In this document: in pieces, positions 31,524 to 41,384 of the stretch
Layout of the letters: each line of letters starts with the position of its first letter
How positions within the stretch are numbered: the first letter of the stretch is position 1
From: Catenaria anguillulae PL171
Taxonomy: Eukaryota > Blastocladiomycota > Blastocladiomycetes > Blastocladiales > Catenariaceae
Direction: 5' to 3'
DNA length: 41,384 bases
NCBI GenBank assembly: GCA_002102555.1
Contig: MCFL01000209.1
Span: 1 to 41,384 of the forward strand
The notes under the pieces: generated by a model
Database searches by the model: none
What the model was told of the DNA's origin: nothing
Seen by the model: only the letters and a program-made list of their open reading frames with translations
Translations under genes and position numbers: made by a program

Positions 31524-34500
31524 TTAGTGGTGGTTGACGCTGCGAGACACACTCTCAAACAAGCGCTCCAAGTCCGGAGCACACCGCGTGAACCCGTGCG
31601 ACCAGAAATCGTACTTGGTATCCTTGATCAACTCGATAAAGGTGACGAGCAATCCCCATGGGTGAGGACGGTTGGCAATCAGCCGTTCGAGCAACACACG
31701 CGTGATCTGCTCTTGCAATGCATCGTTGATCCCTGCCGTGGCGGCCGATGACGTGGGCTCGGGCATGCCATTGGCTTGGAAGGGCGGAGCCAAGTCGGTG
31801 CACTGGAAGAGGTACAGAAGGAGCTCGCTAAAGTACTTTGTGTGCGCATTCGGGTACCGCAGGTGGTTGGTAATGGCCGACAAGACGTGGTACCGGCCCT
31901 CCGAGTCGAGTTCTGCAAGCAGGCTGCGGATAAAGTGGGCGGTGCTCCCCTCGGCCGTATCAATCGTGATGACGCCGCTGCCATTGGTCGACGCAGGCGA
32001 AGCTGCAACGGCCGCTGCGTTTTCCGCAGTCTTGATATCCTTTGCAGCCGTCTTGTCGGCATCTTGGTGTCCAGAGAGCAGCACAATGGCATGGATCAGG
32101 GGCACGTTGTAGGTCGATCCAGTCACCTCGTCCTTGGCGCCGTTGGTCAACCGGACCTTGGCTGCAGCAAGAACGGGTTCCCACTGGTGTGGGCTCAAAC
32201 CGACTTGTGCAACAGTATCGTACAAGAGATCGAGCGGGACCGACGGCAGCAAGTGCGACTCGGGCAGCACGTCCATGCGCATGGTCTGGTTGAACGGGTC
32301 GGGGAGGCGCATCGACCGTGGGAATGCCGACAAGACCAGGTTGCGCAGTTGCAAACAGCCAGGTGGGATCGCCGCGCACAGGGAATAATAGTGCTCGCAC
32401 AAAAACTCGGGGAAGTCGTGCAGCAAGACCAAGAGCAAGCGAAGTGCGCCGCGGTACAAGTGGCGCTGCGGCTCGCGCAAAAAACCTTCGCGAAGGAATG
32501 GCACAAGCGATCGGAACAAGTCGAGCGACAAGCGCGCAAACACGGGCCATCCACGTTGACCGTCCTGCAGCAGGAGCTTGGGCATGAATTGGCGGTGAGC
32601 AATGAGCGCGAGCCAAGAAAAGGCGAAGCCAGGGGTCGTGGCCGGCTGGAGCACGTGCAAACCATCACCAATGGCCTTGAGCATGATCAGGGCAATAGGC
32701 TGGAACGCGGACTCTTGCCAGTTGAGCTCGTACATGAGCGAAGAAAACAAGCGGAAGTACGGGCGCTGGTTGAAGGCACGCTTCTCCACCTCGTGTGCGG
32801 CAGTGACACTGAGCACGACGATTGCGTACATCTTCTTGAACATGGCAAGACGGGCACGCACGGCGGGTGTGTCGATTTCGCCGTCCACGAGCTCGGGTCC
32901 GCAGTTTCGCCCAGAGTGGCGGGGACAATGAGTCCGGGAGCCGGAGCGATTGCTTCATCGTGGTACTTGGTCAACATGACGATCAGCTTGGCAAAGGCAT
33001 CAATGGCCTGCGATGCGATTGCGGGTGCGGCGTTGGCCTTGACGGCCTCGAACCAAACATTGATACTGTGCTCGAGGGACAAGCGGATGAACAGGCAAAA
33101 CTCGTTCTCGGATGTAAACACAAGCGACCGTTGCAACTCGCGGACCGCAGACTCGAATAACTGCTCGGTCGGACTGGGGGAAAGCGTGACCTTGACCCAC
33201 TCGGTAAACAGGTACGTGAGACGGTCGCGCACCAATAGCTGGCGGTCCATTTCCGACACGTCGCCATTCGCTCCCGCGCCGTTGGTCATGGGTGAGCTCA
33301 TTGCGCCGTCGTCGTCGGTGGCGGGCCGCCCGTTGGCAGAACCTTGAATCACTTGTCGACGCAAGGCCGTCAGGAATGTGCGCACGGCCTCGGGGGCCTT
33401 GCCGGCCTGCTCAAGGCGGAACAAAATGTTGACCGTATTAAACCAATCTTGACTGGCCGCCAAACCCAGTTGCAGGGTGACGTTGATCACCTCGGTCGCG
33501 TACTCGACCAGGTTCTTGCCCGACTCAATCAAGCGACCAAGTTGGGCATCCAAAAGCGCCACGGGAATGACTTGGACGCGAATCAATGCGGCCGTGGCCA
33601 GCACATTGTACTTGCGCTCGTCCTCGGCATACAGCAGCCACTGCACTACTTCGCGCCCCGCACGCACTGACCCACCACATAGTTCGCGCAACACGAGGGC
33701 ATACGCCTCGCGGGCAATATCCGTGGTCGCCGAGTAAAGAGGCTGAAGGACCTTTGTGCAAAACATGAGCGCCACGTCGTCGCGTGAAGGGTTGCTCGGC
33801 GACGGCAAGTATTGCGTGATTTGGCGAATCAGTGTGCGTGTCTCGTTGGATGGCGGCAGCTCGGCCAAGTTTGGGTACATGGATGCTTCGGCAAGTTGCG
33901 TTTCGAGATCCGACATGGCCTTGGTAAAGCGATCAATTGACTGTTGCAGCGTCACCTCCTCTGACCCAGCTACGCCTGCGACACCTCCCTCTTCGCCGCC
34001 ACGTCCGGCAGCACCTGGACCACGGGCATACTCTTCGTACACGGCCAATTGGAACGGCGTCAAGCCACCCACCTTGAGCTTGAGCGGATCGGGCAACCCA
34101 GCAAGCCGGCGCTGGTAATCTGCGGAACTGCCAGGGGGAAGCTCAAAGAACTGCTGGCCCAACTCGCGCGTGCGCTTGCGCTTGAGTAACGCCGGCGCCA
34201 ACTGCTCGTCCAACTCTGGTGCCGCCTTTTCCATAGCTGCACGCGCAACAATATGGCAACCAAGATCCAAGTTATCACCAACCAACAGCTGCAGCAACTG
34301 ATCCGAGATGACTTGTTCCGTGAGCCCATTCTGCAGCATGAGCGTGCGCAAGTGCGAGGCCATGCTCAGGCGTAACGGCTCCTTGCAAGTGACGAGCGCA
34401 AGTGACCCCGCCAAATGCTGCGACATGAGATGCGATGCCTTGCGCATCTTGACCTCGTCGGGCTCCGAGCTGAAATCCTTGGCCACGAGTTCACGAGTTG

Positions 34501-37500
34501 ATATGGCAGCAATCGTCACGGACCGCTCGACTACGGGCGCAAGGGTTTCGCGAATGGCGCGATCAAACGCAATATGCATGAGCCGCTTGAGGCCGCCGGG
34601 GCTTGGGTGGCCCATGAGCGTTGGGTTGAGCACAATGTAGGTTGCAAGGTTGGCAAGGATCACATGCGCGGGTTCTTGCATCATGCCGCCCATGCCTGGC
34701 GGGCCCGGGAGCATAGGGCCAACGGGTGGAGTCGATCCAGTCACCACTGCGGCAGCACCAGCACCAGGCGCAAGAACACCGGCGCCGCCAATAGCGGCAG
34801 CGGTGCCGACAACATCTGCGGCCACGGACGCTGCCAACTCGGCCGCGGGGAGTCCCGCCGTACGCCGGAACTTGAGCAACTCGGTCGGGCGAATCTCGGA
34901 CAACTCGATGGAAATGCTCTTGCACAGCACCTCAATCTCAAACTTGAGATTGAGCTTGATATCGGCGAAATGATACAGCTCGACAAGAACACCCAAGATG
35001 GCCATGAGCCACGGATTCGGCGGCAAAAACACGGTCGACTGGCTGGCCTCCTTGAGCACTTGGCAAACAAACGGAACCGCGACTACAAGGCGCTGGTGGT
35101 CATAGCCCTCAAGCAACAGTTCCTTCATGGCCAAATGCTTGTACATGATGGGCCGATCCCTAGCTAGCGTCAGCCCACCGAGCCACGAGCCGATGTGCTT
35201 GAGCTTTGTGCGTTCCGAGGGCTCTTCCCAAGCTTTTTCCGAGTTGAGCACGGCTTCGGCAAGCGTGTATGTCTCGTAAAGCACGGCCTTGTCGAGCTGC
35301 GTTGACCCCCACCCACGTAGGAGCTCCTGATACAGGCCTTGGTAATTGGCCTCGCGCGCTGCGCGCCGGCGCACAAGATGCGACGCAAACCAACGAAAGT
35401 ACTCGAGGGGCAACAGGTTTTGCGCGTCCTTGACCTTGTTCTCCACATTGGTCAACGACAAGTTGTTCATGATAAACAAGAGCTTGTCCTGGACATTGTC
35501 GGGCGGCGCGCCCGCTTCGAGCCCGGCCACGAGCGCCTCGTCCACGTTGATGGCCTTGAATGGCTTGCTGGGCAACCGATCTTGAATCAGCTGCACAATC
35601 TCCGGCGCGCTCTGCTGAATACCGGGAATCTGCGCAAGCGAGGTAGCAAACGACGGGAACTCGGGGATCCGTAACGCAAACTGCTGAACGGCGCGGAACC
35701 CAAAGTGGAACATCTTTGACGTCTCGGTGGGGGTCTGGCTCAACCCTTCGAGAATAAACGCCAAGGCCGCATCTTGCATGGTGGTGCCCTTTTGCTTATC
35801 CGAGCTGGCGCTTGCCGGCAAAATGGTGTCGGCGGCCACCAACAAGTTGTTGGCAATCAACTGGCCCAAGAAGGCGGCCGACGCCATGAGCGTGCGCTCC
35901 GGGTAACTAGCAAAGAACTTGCGCTCTTCCATGAATGTCGACACGGCACACGCAAACAAGTCCTGGCTGGCACGCTCTTGAGTCTGCGACAGCGTCATGA
36001 GGTGCCCAATAAAGGCCTCGAGCGTAAACTCGTCCTTGTAAAACGAATCAAAGTACTCGAGCGCCTGCTTTTCAATCTCGTCGTTGAACCCGGACGCATT
36101 CCTTGCCTGCAACGACGCCGACAGCTCGGCCAAACTGGCAACGAGGTCGGCGGGCAACGTTGCCTTGTGTCCCGTGAGTGCCTTGGCAAACAAGTTGGCC
36201 ACCTCGACCGACAAGGGCGATTTGGGCGCATCGAGCTTGACCTTGACATACTCGACACAGGCCTTTGCAAACGGCGCGCCGTGCTCGCCGACCATTTCTG
36301 CAATCCAACGTTCCAAATTGAGAAACTCGCGGCGGCTCGCGAGCGCCGCCAAGTCGAGCGCATACGTGAAGGGGGTAGACTTGAGGACATCGCCCAGGAC
36401 CTTGAGTTCTTGGCACACATCGAGCAACCTGCCAAGCCGACTCGCATCCTCGCGGTGCAACTCAACCATTCTCGCGCGCACCAGATCGGGGGCAATTCGC
36501 CACATTTCCTTGAGCACAAACGCCGATGTTGGTCGGCCAAGCAAAAACTCCTTTGTCAAGAAGGCAACGCGCTCGGCGTGCACGCCGTCCCAGGGCGCGC
36601 CAGGGAGTTGAACCAGGCCTAGCAGAAGCATTTCGGGCGCTTGGATCGAGGCGTTGCTGAGGAATTGCTTGACCTCGGACGCACACTCTTGAGCCTTGAG
36701 CAATTGCAACAGGGTCGCGTGCACATCGAGGGCGTTGAGTGCCTGGTTGGGCAGCGACACAATGGGTGCCTTGGATCCCGATCCGGCAGCCACGGCAAGG
36801 ACTTGTGGCGGGACCACTTTGGCCAGTTCGGCCTCCGAGTAGTCAGAAAAGTTGAACATGTCTGGCGGGGCCGACACGCACTGGACGAGCAACGAGTATT
36901 GCGCATAGGGATGCTGCCAAGGCGCCGGCGTAAACAGGACCTCCTTGATGGGAAATTTTTTGCTGGACCCCGACTTTGTTGCGCCCTTGCGATACACGTC
37001 CAAGAGCAGCTCAAACGCGGCCAAATCCTTGACTTGAAACCCTTCGAAATCCAAGGCCTTGACCACTTGCACCCAATCAGGCGGCGCTGGTGACGCGTGT
37101 GCGTGCACCGCCGAAATAAACTCGTCCACGTTCCATGACGACCGGCGCAAGTGCCGCGGGGCGTCGTTGATGATGTGTGTCCAGGAGCCGCCCGGGGTCG
37201 TGGCTGGGTCCGTGGGCAGGTCCGAGCACGTCATGATCATGGTGCCGAGCGCGCGGCCAACTTGTGCTGGGTCGGCCAGCGCCGACGACACGAGTTTGGA
37301 ATTGTTGTCCATGTGCGCAACGAGGCATTGGTGGAACACGTCGGCGGTTGCAAGCACATTGAACCCGGCTTGGCGGAGCAGGGCCGCAATGGATTTCCTG
37401 TACGCGCATTTACACGGTAAGCATGAGTGTGGCACAAACAAAAAGGGAGTAGGGGACAGGGGCGTACTCTTCAGAGATGGCAGAAGCGTTGGAAGACGAC

Positions 37501-38511
37501 ATGGTGGCAGAAGGATCGAACAAGGTGGACATGGACAAGACGCGGCGGGCAATGAGTGGAAATGCCGGCGCAGAGGCTTGGTTGATGTATTCGTAGAGTG
37601 CAATGGGCAGTTCGGCCGACTCGCGGTATTGACCGAGGATGGAAGTACCACGGGAAACTAGGTCAAGTGCTGAACGAGTGAAAGAGAACAATCAGCTATT
37701 GTGAATGAAATCAAACACGCACGTTACGAGAGACAGTACCGAGTTCGTGTGCAGGTTCTTGAGTAGAAAAAGCAGGCAAAAATGCCAAGCCAACGACAAA
37801 CAGCTCGTGTGGTTTGGCTCCACAGGCAGTGAGTATCTTTACAAGCTTGACTCCCGCAGTGTCGCGCTCGCCTCCGTTATTGTCGTCGGATACTTGCCGG
37901 GAAACTGCAGTGAGTGCCTTGTACCAAACCGGCGTCGGGCCTTGGAATGCGCGATGAACTGTGGCACGAATCAGGGGCACTAGGCCAGGGTACTCGAAAG
38001 AGGAGGTCGCAGACCAAGCGAAGAGATCAACGGTGGACGAGTTCAGGGCCGAGTCAGGAATGGATCGAACAGCAAGCGTGAGGACGTCGCGCAGAAAGAC
38101 TTGATGCAGGCCAGTCCGGTCGACAAGGTCAAAGACAGCCGCGTGAGATGGCGAAAGGGTATCGAAAGAAGCGAGGTCGCCAGAATCAAGTGCAGGCGGT
38201 GGAGTGGTTAAAAGCGTGGGCAGGAACCGGGCAAGGTGTGCCACGGGCACGGCCGTGTTTGAGAGGCGTGCCAAGGACGACGATGCCGATTTTGATGATG
38301 ATGGGACGTTGGAAGAGGCTGCCAAGGAATCCCTGTTGGTCGATGGATACAAGGCGTTGAGCAAGTGACTGGCCGCACCGGACGGCGATGTCGGACGAGT
38401 GTTGGACGCCGTGCGCTGCGCAGAGGCGGTGGAGGAGGAGGTGGTAGCGATTAGAGGAGAGAGAGGCAACGGCGACTGCGATTGGGCGGCGGATGACGGG
38501 ATGACAGGCAT
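31524..38511 (-). CDS. NOT1: CCR4-NOT complex scaffold subunit NOT1
   Basis: NOT1 holds together the deadenylase complex that shortens mRNA poly(A) tails. Exons on the minus strand: 38511-37740, 37669-37468 and 37397-31524; both introns are 70 nt. The total, 2282 aa with one missing base restored, sits between yeast (2108) and human (2376). Regions seen in order: a Ser-rich start and N-terminal helical repeats (LDLVSRGTSILGQYRES); the MIF4G-type region that binds the CAF1 nuclease (end NPWLMAILGVLVELYHF...LKFEIEVLCK); the CAF40-binding DUF3819 region (GGLKRLMHIAFDRAIRE, RKASHLMSQHLAGSLALVTCKEPLR); and the C-terminal NOT1 domain that binds NOT2/3 (FNQRPYFRLFSSLMYELNW, GFAFSWLALIAHRQFMPKLL, LEFP-like HDFPEFLCEHYYSLC). 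A -1 frameshift lies at the GGG at 32895-32897. Confidence 0.93.
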
Positions 38512-39199
38512 CGGGGCGGGAGATTGACAACGGTAACGGGCCACCGCGCACCAATGACGGACAGTGGGGGTGGTTTCGAGTCTTGGGCTGGAAAGCAATG
38601 TGGGCGACGATGTGCGTATATGATCCTGCACAGAGTCACCGGGAAGAGTACGGTGGGGTCGACGTTCTCGGTGTCCGCGAGCGCAGGTCACGTTGTTGAT
38701 TTTTGATTGGGCGGCCCACGTCTCTGCGAGGAGGGCGGGTTACGTGGATCAAGGTGGGGACGGGCGCTGCGCGGCCGCGAGGCTGGTAAGGGTGATGGCG
38801 GGCACTGCAGATTGCGCTGGGTGCGACGGGCCCCTGTATTGAGTGTACGTTGGTTGTCCACTGGTAATAAATCGGTGCCTTCGGTGGAAAGATAATGTAG
38901 TTTTCCCTGGTGGCAATCGAGGCCCACATGGTAAGGATCGGCAGCCTCTCGCCTTCTTCCTGACTGGGGCTCCACACCAGTTGCTTCCTCCGTCTCTGTC
39001 CACATCACTATGCCTTGTAGGTCAGTGCAGCGGGCAAGCGTGACGGACGAGGAGTCCTTCATGACGCCGAGCAAACTCTGGCACAAAACCGTTCCGCATC
39101 GGATGGCAGAGAGCGAGAGAGAGAGAGCGTCAAGGTGACGACAGGAGAATGAAAATTCAAAACAGAAGCAACGGCGCCTTGCCGCAAATGTATACATCA
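38512..39199. other. Upstream region of NOT1 and 3' flank of the PDX1-like gene
   Basis: These 688 bases should contain the NOT1 promoter. A GA microsatellite lies at about 39110-39126. An open minus frame crosses much of the stretch but shows no conserved sequence, so I do not call it a gene. A short upstream NOT1 exon is possible. Confidence 0.45.
39110..39126. repeat. GA microsatellite
   Basis: A short run of GA dinucleotides with one interruption (gagcgagagagagagag-like), in the non-coding region upstream of NOT1. Confidence 0.7.
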
Positions 39200-40451
39200 C
39201 TACATATAAACAGTTTTCTTGGTCTGCCCATTTATTTCCCATCCATTCAACAGCGTTCTCCTCACAACTCGCCTGTACAAGCGCCTTCCTGACCGACTCG
39301 ACGGCGGCCGCCGACTCCTTGGGTGACGCAAACCCGGCCGCCTTGGCCACCTCGACCCTGACCACGTCATGGTACCGCGCATCGTCGACACGCGGAATCG
39401 CGCCCAAGTACTCGAAAAGGTCCTGCTTGGCCTTTGATGCGCTCGGCGCTGTAACGGATGACGACGCAGCAACTTGAAGCGGCTTGCGCGGCCGCCCAAA
39501 AACTCGTAAAACTGAACTCCTGCGCCTTTGTCCTGAGTGCAAACTGGGGCTCGGGCTTGAGCACCCTGCGCACGCTCGCGTCCACCTTGACGTGCACTGA
39601 GCCTTGCTGGAAGCCGCGGCCGGCTTGCCCACGGGTGCGCCATTCACAACCACCGACGCGCCGCCAGGTACTTTGACGTGCGCCCAGCACGCTCGATGCG
39701 CTGCGGACAGGCGACTTTGACGTTGCGGGCACTTCAAACGCAACGGGCTTGAAGAGTGGCACGGCGGCACGCGGAGGCGGGTGCGTTATCGGTACGCGGT
39801 TGCAGCTTGTTGTGCTTGTACGTAGGCGAGCACGTCGCCCTTGAGAAGGCGGCCTTGAGGGCCAGTCACGGGAATTGATGCGACAGTTGCTGAGGAGAGG
39901 TCGTACAGGTGGATCAGGTGCGAGACCGCGGGGCAATGTGGGCGTGGCGTTTCGTGGAGGTGGCGGGCTTGCGGGCAGAAGCTGCAGCCGCAGCAGCTGC
40001 AGTCGAAGTGAGAGCAGACACGGGAGCAGCAGGTGCTGGCGTGGGTGGCGCTGTGCAGCAGCAGCTACCGGCTCCGAGGCGGGCGGAGCAGGTGCGGCCA
40101 TGGCGCTCAAATCAAGCGACGACACATCCTCACCCTCTTCGGCAACCACCGCAATCACCGAGTTGACCTTGACGCCCTTTGTTCCGGCCTCAATCATGAC
40201 CTTGGCCAAAATGCCATCCTCTTGGCATCGACTTCGAGTTGGGCCTTGTCTGTCTCCACCTCAAACAGCACATCGCCTGCGCTGAACGCGCCCTCCTGGA
40301 CGTGCCACTTGATGAGCGATCCCTCGGTCATGGTCGGCGACAGGGCTGGCATGAGCAGGGTTTGCGCGGCAGCCACGACCGAGGCGTGCAAATGCCGGCG
40401 GGCTGACGGGCGAGCGGCGAGGAGGATGGCACGGCGGGCGAGTGCGGACAT
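39200..40451 (-). pseudogene. PDX1: PDX1-like pyruvate dehydrogenase protein X (E3-binding protein), frame broken
   Basis: PDX1 anchors dihydrolipoamide dehydrogenase (E3) to the mitochondrial pyruvate dehydrogenase core. From the ATG at 40451-40449 the sequence shows a presequence ([20 protein letters not shown]), then a lipoyl domain: [23 protein letters not shown], with the lipoyl-lysine site in [14 protein letters not shown], and [18 protein letters not shown]. An Ala/Pro linker follows, then the E3-binding domain ([14 protein letters not shown]...[17 protein letters not shown], about 39932-39800) and a C-terminal piece (FEYLGAIPRVDDARYHDVV). There is no E2 catalytic motif, so E3BP is preferred over the acetyltransferase. 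At least five single-base frame changes (e.g. near 40219-40223, 40046-40056 and 39930-39950) have no splice signals. Either a decaying copy or poor consensus near the window end. The 3' end is uncertain. Confidence 0.6.
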
Positions 40452-40818
40452 GTCGGCGTGGTTTGAGATGGATCGCGGGATTATATGTGCATGTGTTGCC
40501 ACAAAGAGAGACGTGACGTTGATGACCCCAAGATGGTTTTGGGGAATACAGATATTATGTATCTTATCGCATCGGCTCCAAACCAATTTCCCAAATCGGG
40601 AACACTTGGCGCTTCGATCGGAGCACCACTGGCACTCACGTTTGCCGCTATGCCAGCTTCTTGGCCATTGTCCGACGGGCATGCAGCCAAGGTGTTCAAT
40701 ACTTGATGTGTATCGTGAAGAAAAGAGGGGCAAAAACAAAGACAACAAGAAGACACAACAAAGAAATTTGAAGCAAACACGCTACAAGTATACAAGAGGA
40801 AACAAAAAAAAAGCAAAC
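40452..40818. other. Intergenic region between the eIF3e-like and PDX1-like genes
   Basis: These 367 bases separate two minus-strand genes. The part at 40720-40815 is A-rich on the + strand with an A9 run at 40804-40812. No gene is recognised. Confidence 0.45.
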
Positions 40819-41384
40819 TTACAACTTCTTGTACAACTCGGCAATGGCGTTGTCGGACGATGCGACAGCTTGTCCACCTTCTCAAACAAGTTCTTCCTGG
40901 TCGCCTGCTGGTGCGTAAACTGCACAACCTCCTCATCGTCGCCACTCACGGCCACCACGGCGCCGTTGGCCAACTCGCCATTCTCGCCCAACAGCTCCAC
41001 CACCTGCTCCCACTTCTTCAAGTGCAACATGTCGACCAACTGGGACTTTGCATTTGCGAGTACACGGTCGACACTACGCCAGGAACTGCTTGCGGAATCC
41101 GGCGAGCAATGCGGCGGCATGCGGGGCCAAAAAGTAGTCGATGTGTGCGACCTGGGCAACTTGCAGCAGGGCGGCCGAGGCTGCATCAAGATCCACGGAC
41201 CAGTACAGCGCCTCGTACGCTTGGCACAAGCGGGTCTGACACACGGTACCGCTCCTGCGAGGCATACCGGGCAATGTCGCGCGTGTTCTTGTACGACGTG
41301 AGAATGGACGCAGCCACAACGTAGCGCAAAGCCACGGGGCAGCCGTTTCGATGGCGTTCATGTTGGGGTTTGGATTGCCGTACA
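40819..41384 (-). CDS. Probable eIF3 subunit e (INT6), 3' part, frame broken
   Basis: The gene runs off the right edge; only the C-terminal part is present, with a TAA at 40821-40819 after AIAELYKKL. Fragments in shifting frames read PVALRYVVAASILTSYKNTRD, ARYASQERYRVSDPL, YEALYWSVDLDAASAALLQVAQ, IDYFLAPHAAALLAGFRKQFL, then KSQLVDMLHLKKWEQVVELL and NGAVVAVSGDDEEVVQFTHQQ. The first four follow the order of human eIF3e (LRYLTT..., ESYTYKDPI, LYVNFDFDGAQ, NDFFL) ahead of its PCI domain; the last part fits the winged-helix end only loosely. eIF3e is a translation initiation factor subunit. At least three single-base frame changes occur, near 41280, 41085 and 40860. Another PCI-domain protein is possible. 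Confidence 0.45.

Noticed and set aside
31776-33347. A 523-codon open frame on the + strand inside NOT1.
   Set aside because: It lies wholly antisense to conserved NOT1 sequence, shows no family features, and is explained by GC-rich codon use in the real gene.
1-41384. CRISPR arrays, insertion sequences, phage or bacterial operons.
   Set aside because: No spaced direct repeats, no IS-like inverted ends with a transposase, and the genes are intron-bearing and eukaryotic.

Overview
This window is eukaryotic nuclear DNA from a fungus. It has about a dozen and a half protein genes on both strands, each with its own promoter, split by short GT-AG introns (50-160 nt). Several genes are characteristic of fungi: an Aco2-type mitochondrial aconitase, a monofunctional prephenate dehydrogenase (TYR1), a tandem pair of Hsp12-family stress proteins and a lipoyl/E3-binding protein resembling PDX1. 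A STYX-like phosphatase-fold protein is more familiar from animals and early-diverging fungi. With the GC-rich coding sequence this points to an early-diverging, perhaps zoosporic, lineage; that placement is an inference.

Layout. 1-4.6 kb: a lesion-rich leucine-rich-repeat gene (+), then a decayed multicopy-family gene (-). 4.7-7.6 kb: ribosomal protein uL29/RPL35 and an LRR protein with a C-terminal Cys-pair module. 7.9-13.9 kb: ACO2-type aconitase and DNA ligase I, both +. 14.2-20.1 kb: a LEA-2-like membrane protein, a YqjM-type old yellow enzyme and the SAC1 phosphoinositide phosphatase, all -. 20.4-24.0 kb: a secreted charge-segregated protein (-) and two tandem Hsp12-family genes (+), the second with an in-frame TGA. 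24.2-30.5 kb: TYR1 (-), divergent from the STYX-like gene (+), then a DDHD-domain phospholipase (+). 31.5-38.5 kb: CCR4-NOT scaffold NOT1 (-). 39.2-41.4 kb: a PDX1-like gene and the 3' part of a probable eIF3e gene, both - and both with many frame breaks.

The genes are mostly housekeeping and do not form a cluster with one function: translation (RPL35, eIF3e), mRNA decay (NOT1), replication (LIG1), phosphoinositide and lipid metabolism (SAC1, DDHD), mitochondrial carbon and lysine metabolism (ACO2, PDX1), tyrosine synthesis (TYR1) and stress (Hsp12). I modelled 26 introns by matching reading phase and protein-family alignment recalled from memory; the exon sums of SAC1 (648 aa), LIG1 (858 aa), ACO2 and RPL35 (123 aa) come out in frame. 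Single-base frame breaks in TYR1 and NOT1, and dense ones near both window edges, look at least partly like consensus errors at the ends of an assembled contig. I found no new defence, mobile or biosynthetic system. The best leads are the STYX-like protein that keeps its catalytic cysteine, the Hsp12 paralogue with a premature stop, the GTNCG donor-site preference with one GC-AG intron, and the decayed multicopy-family gene.
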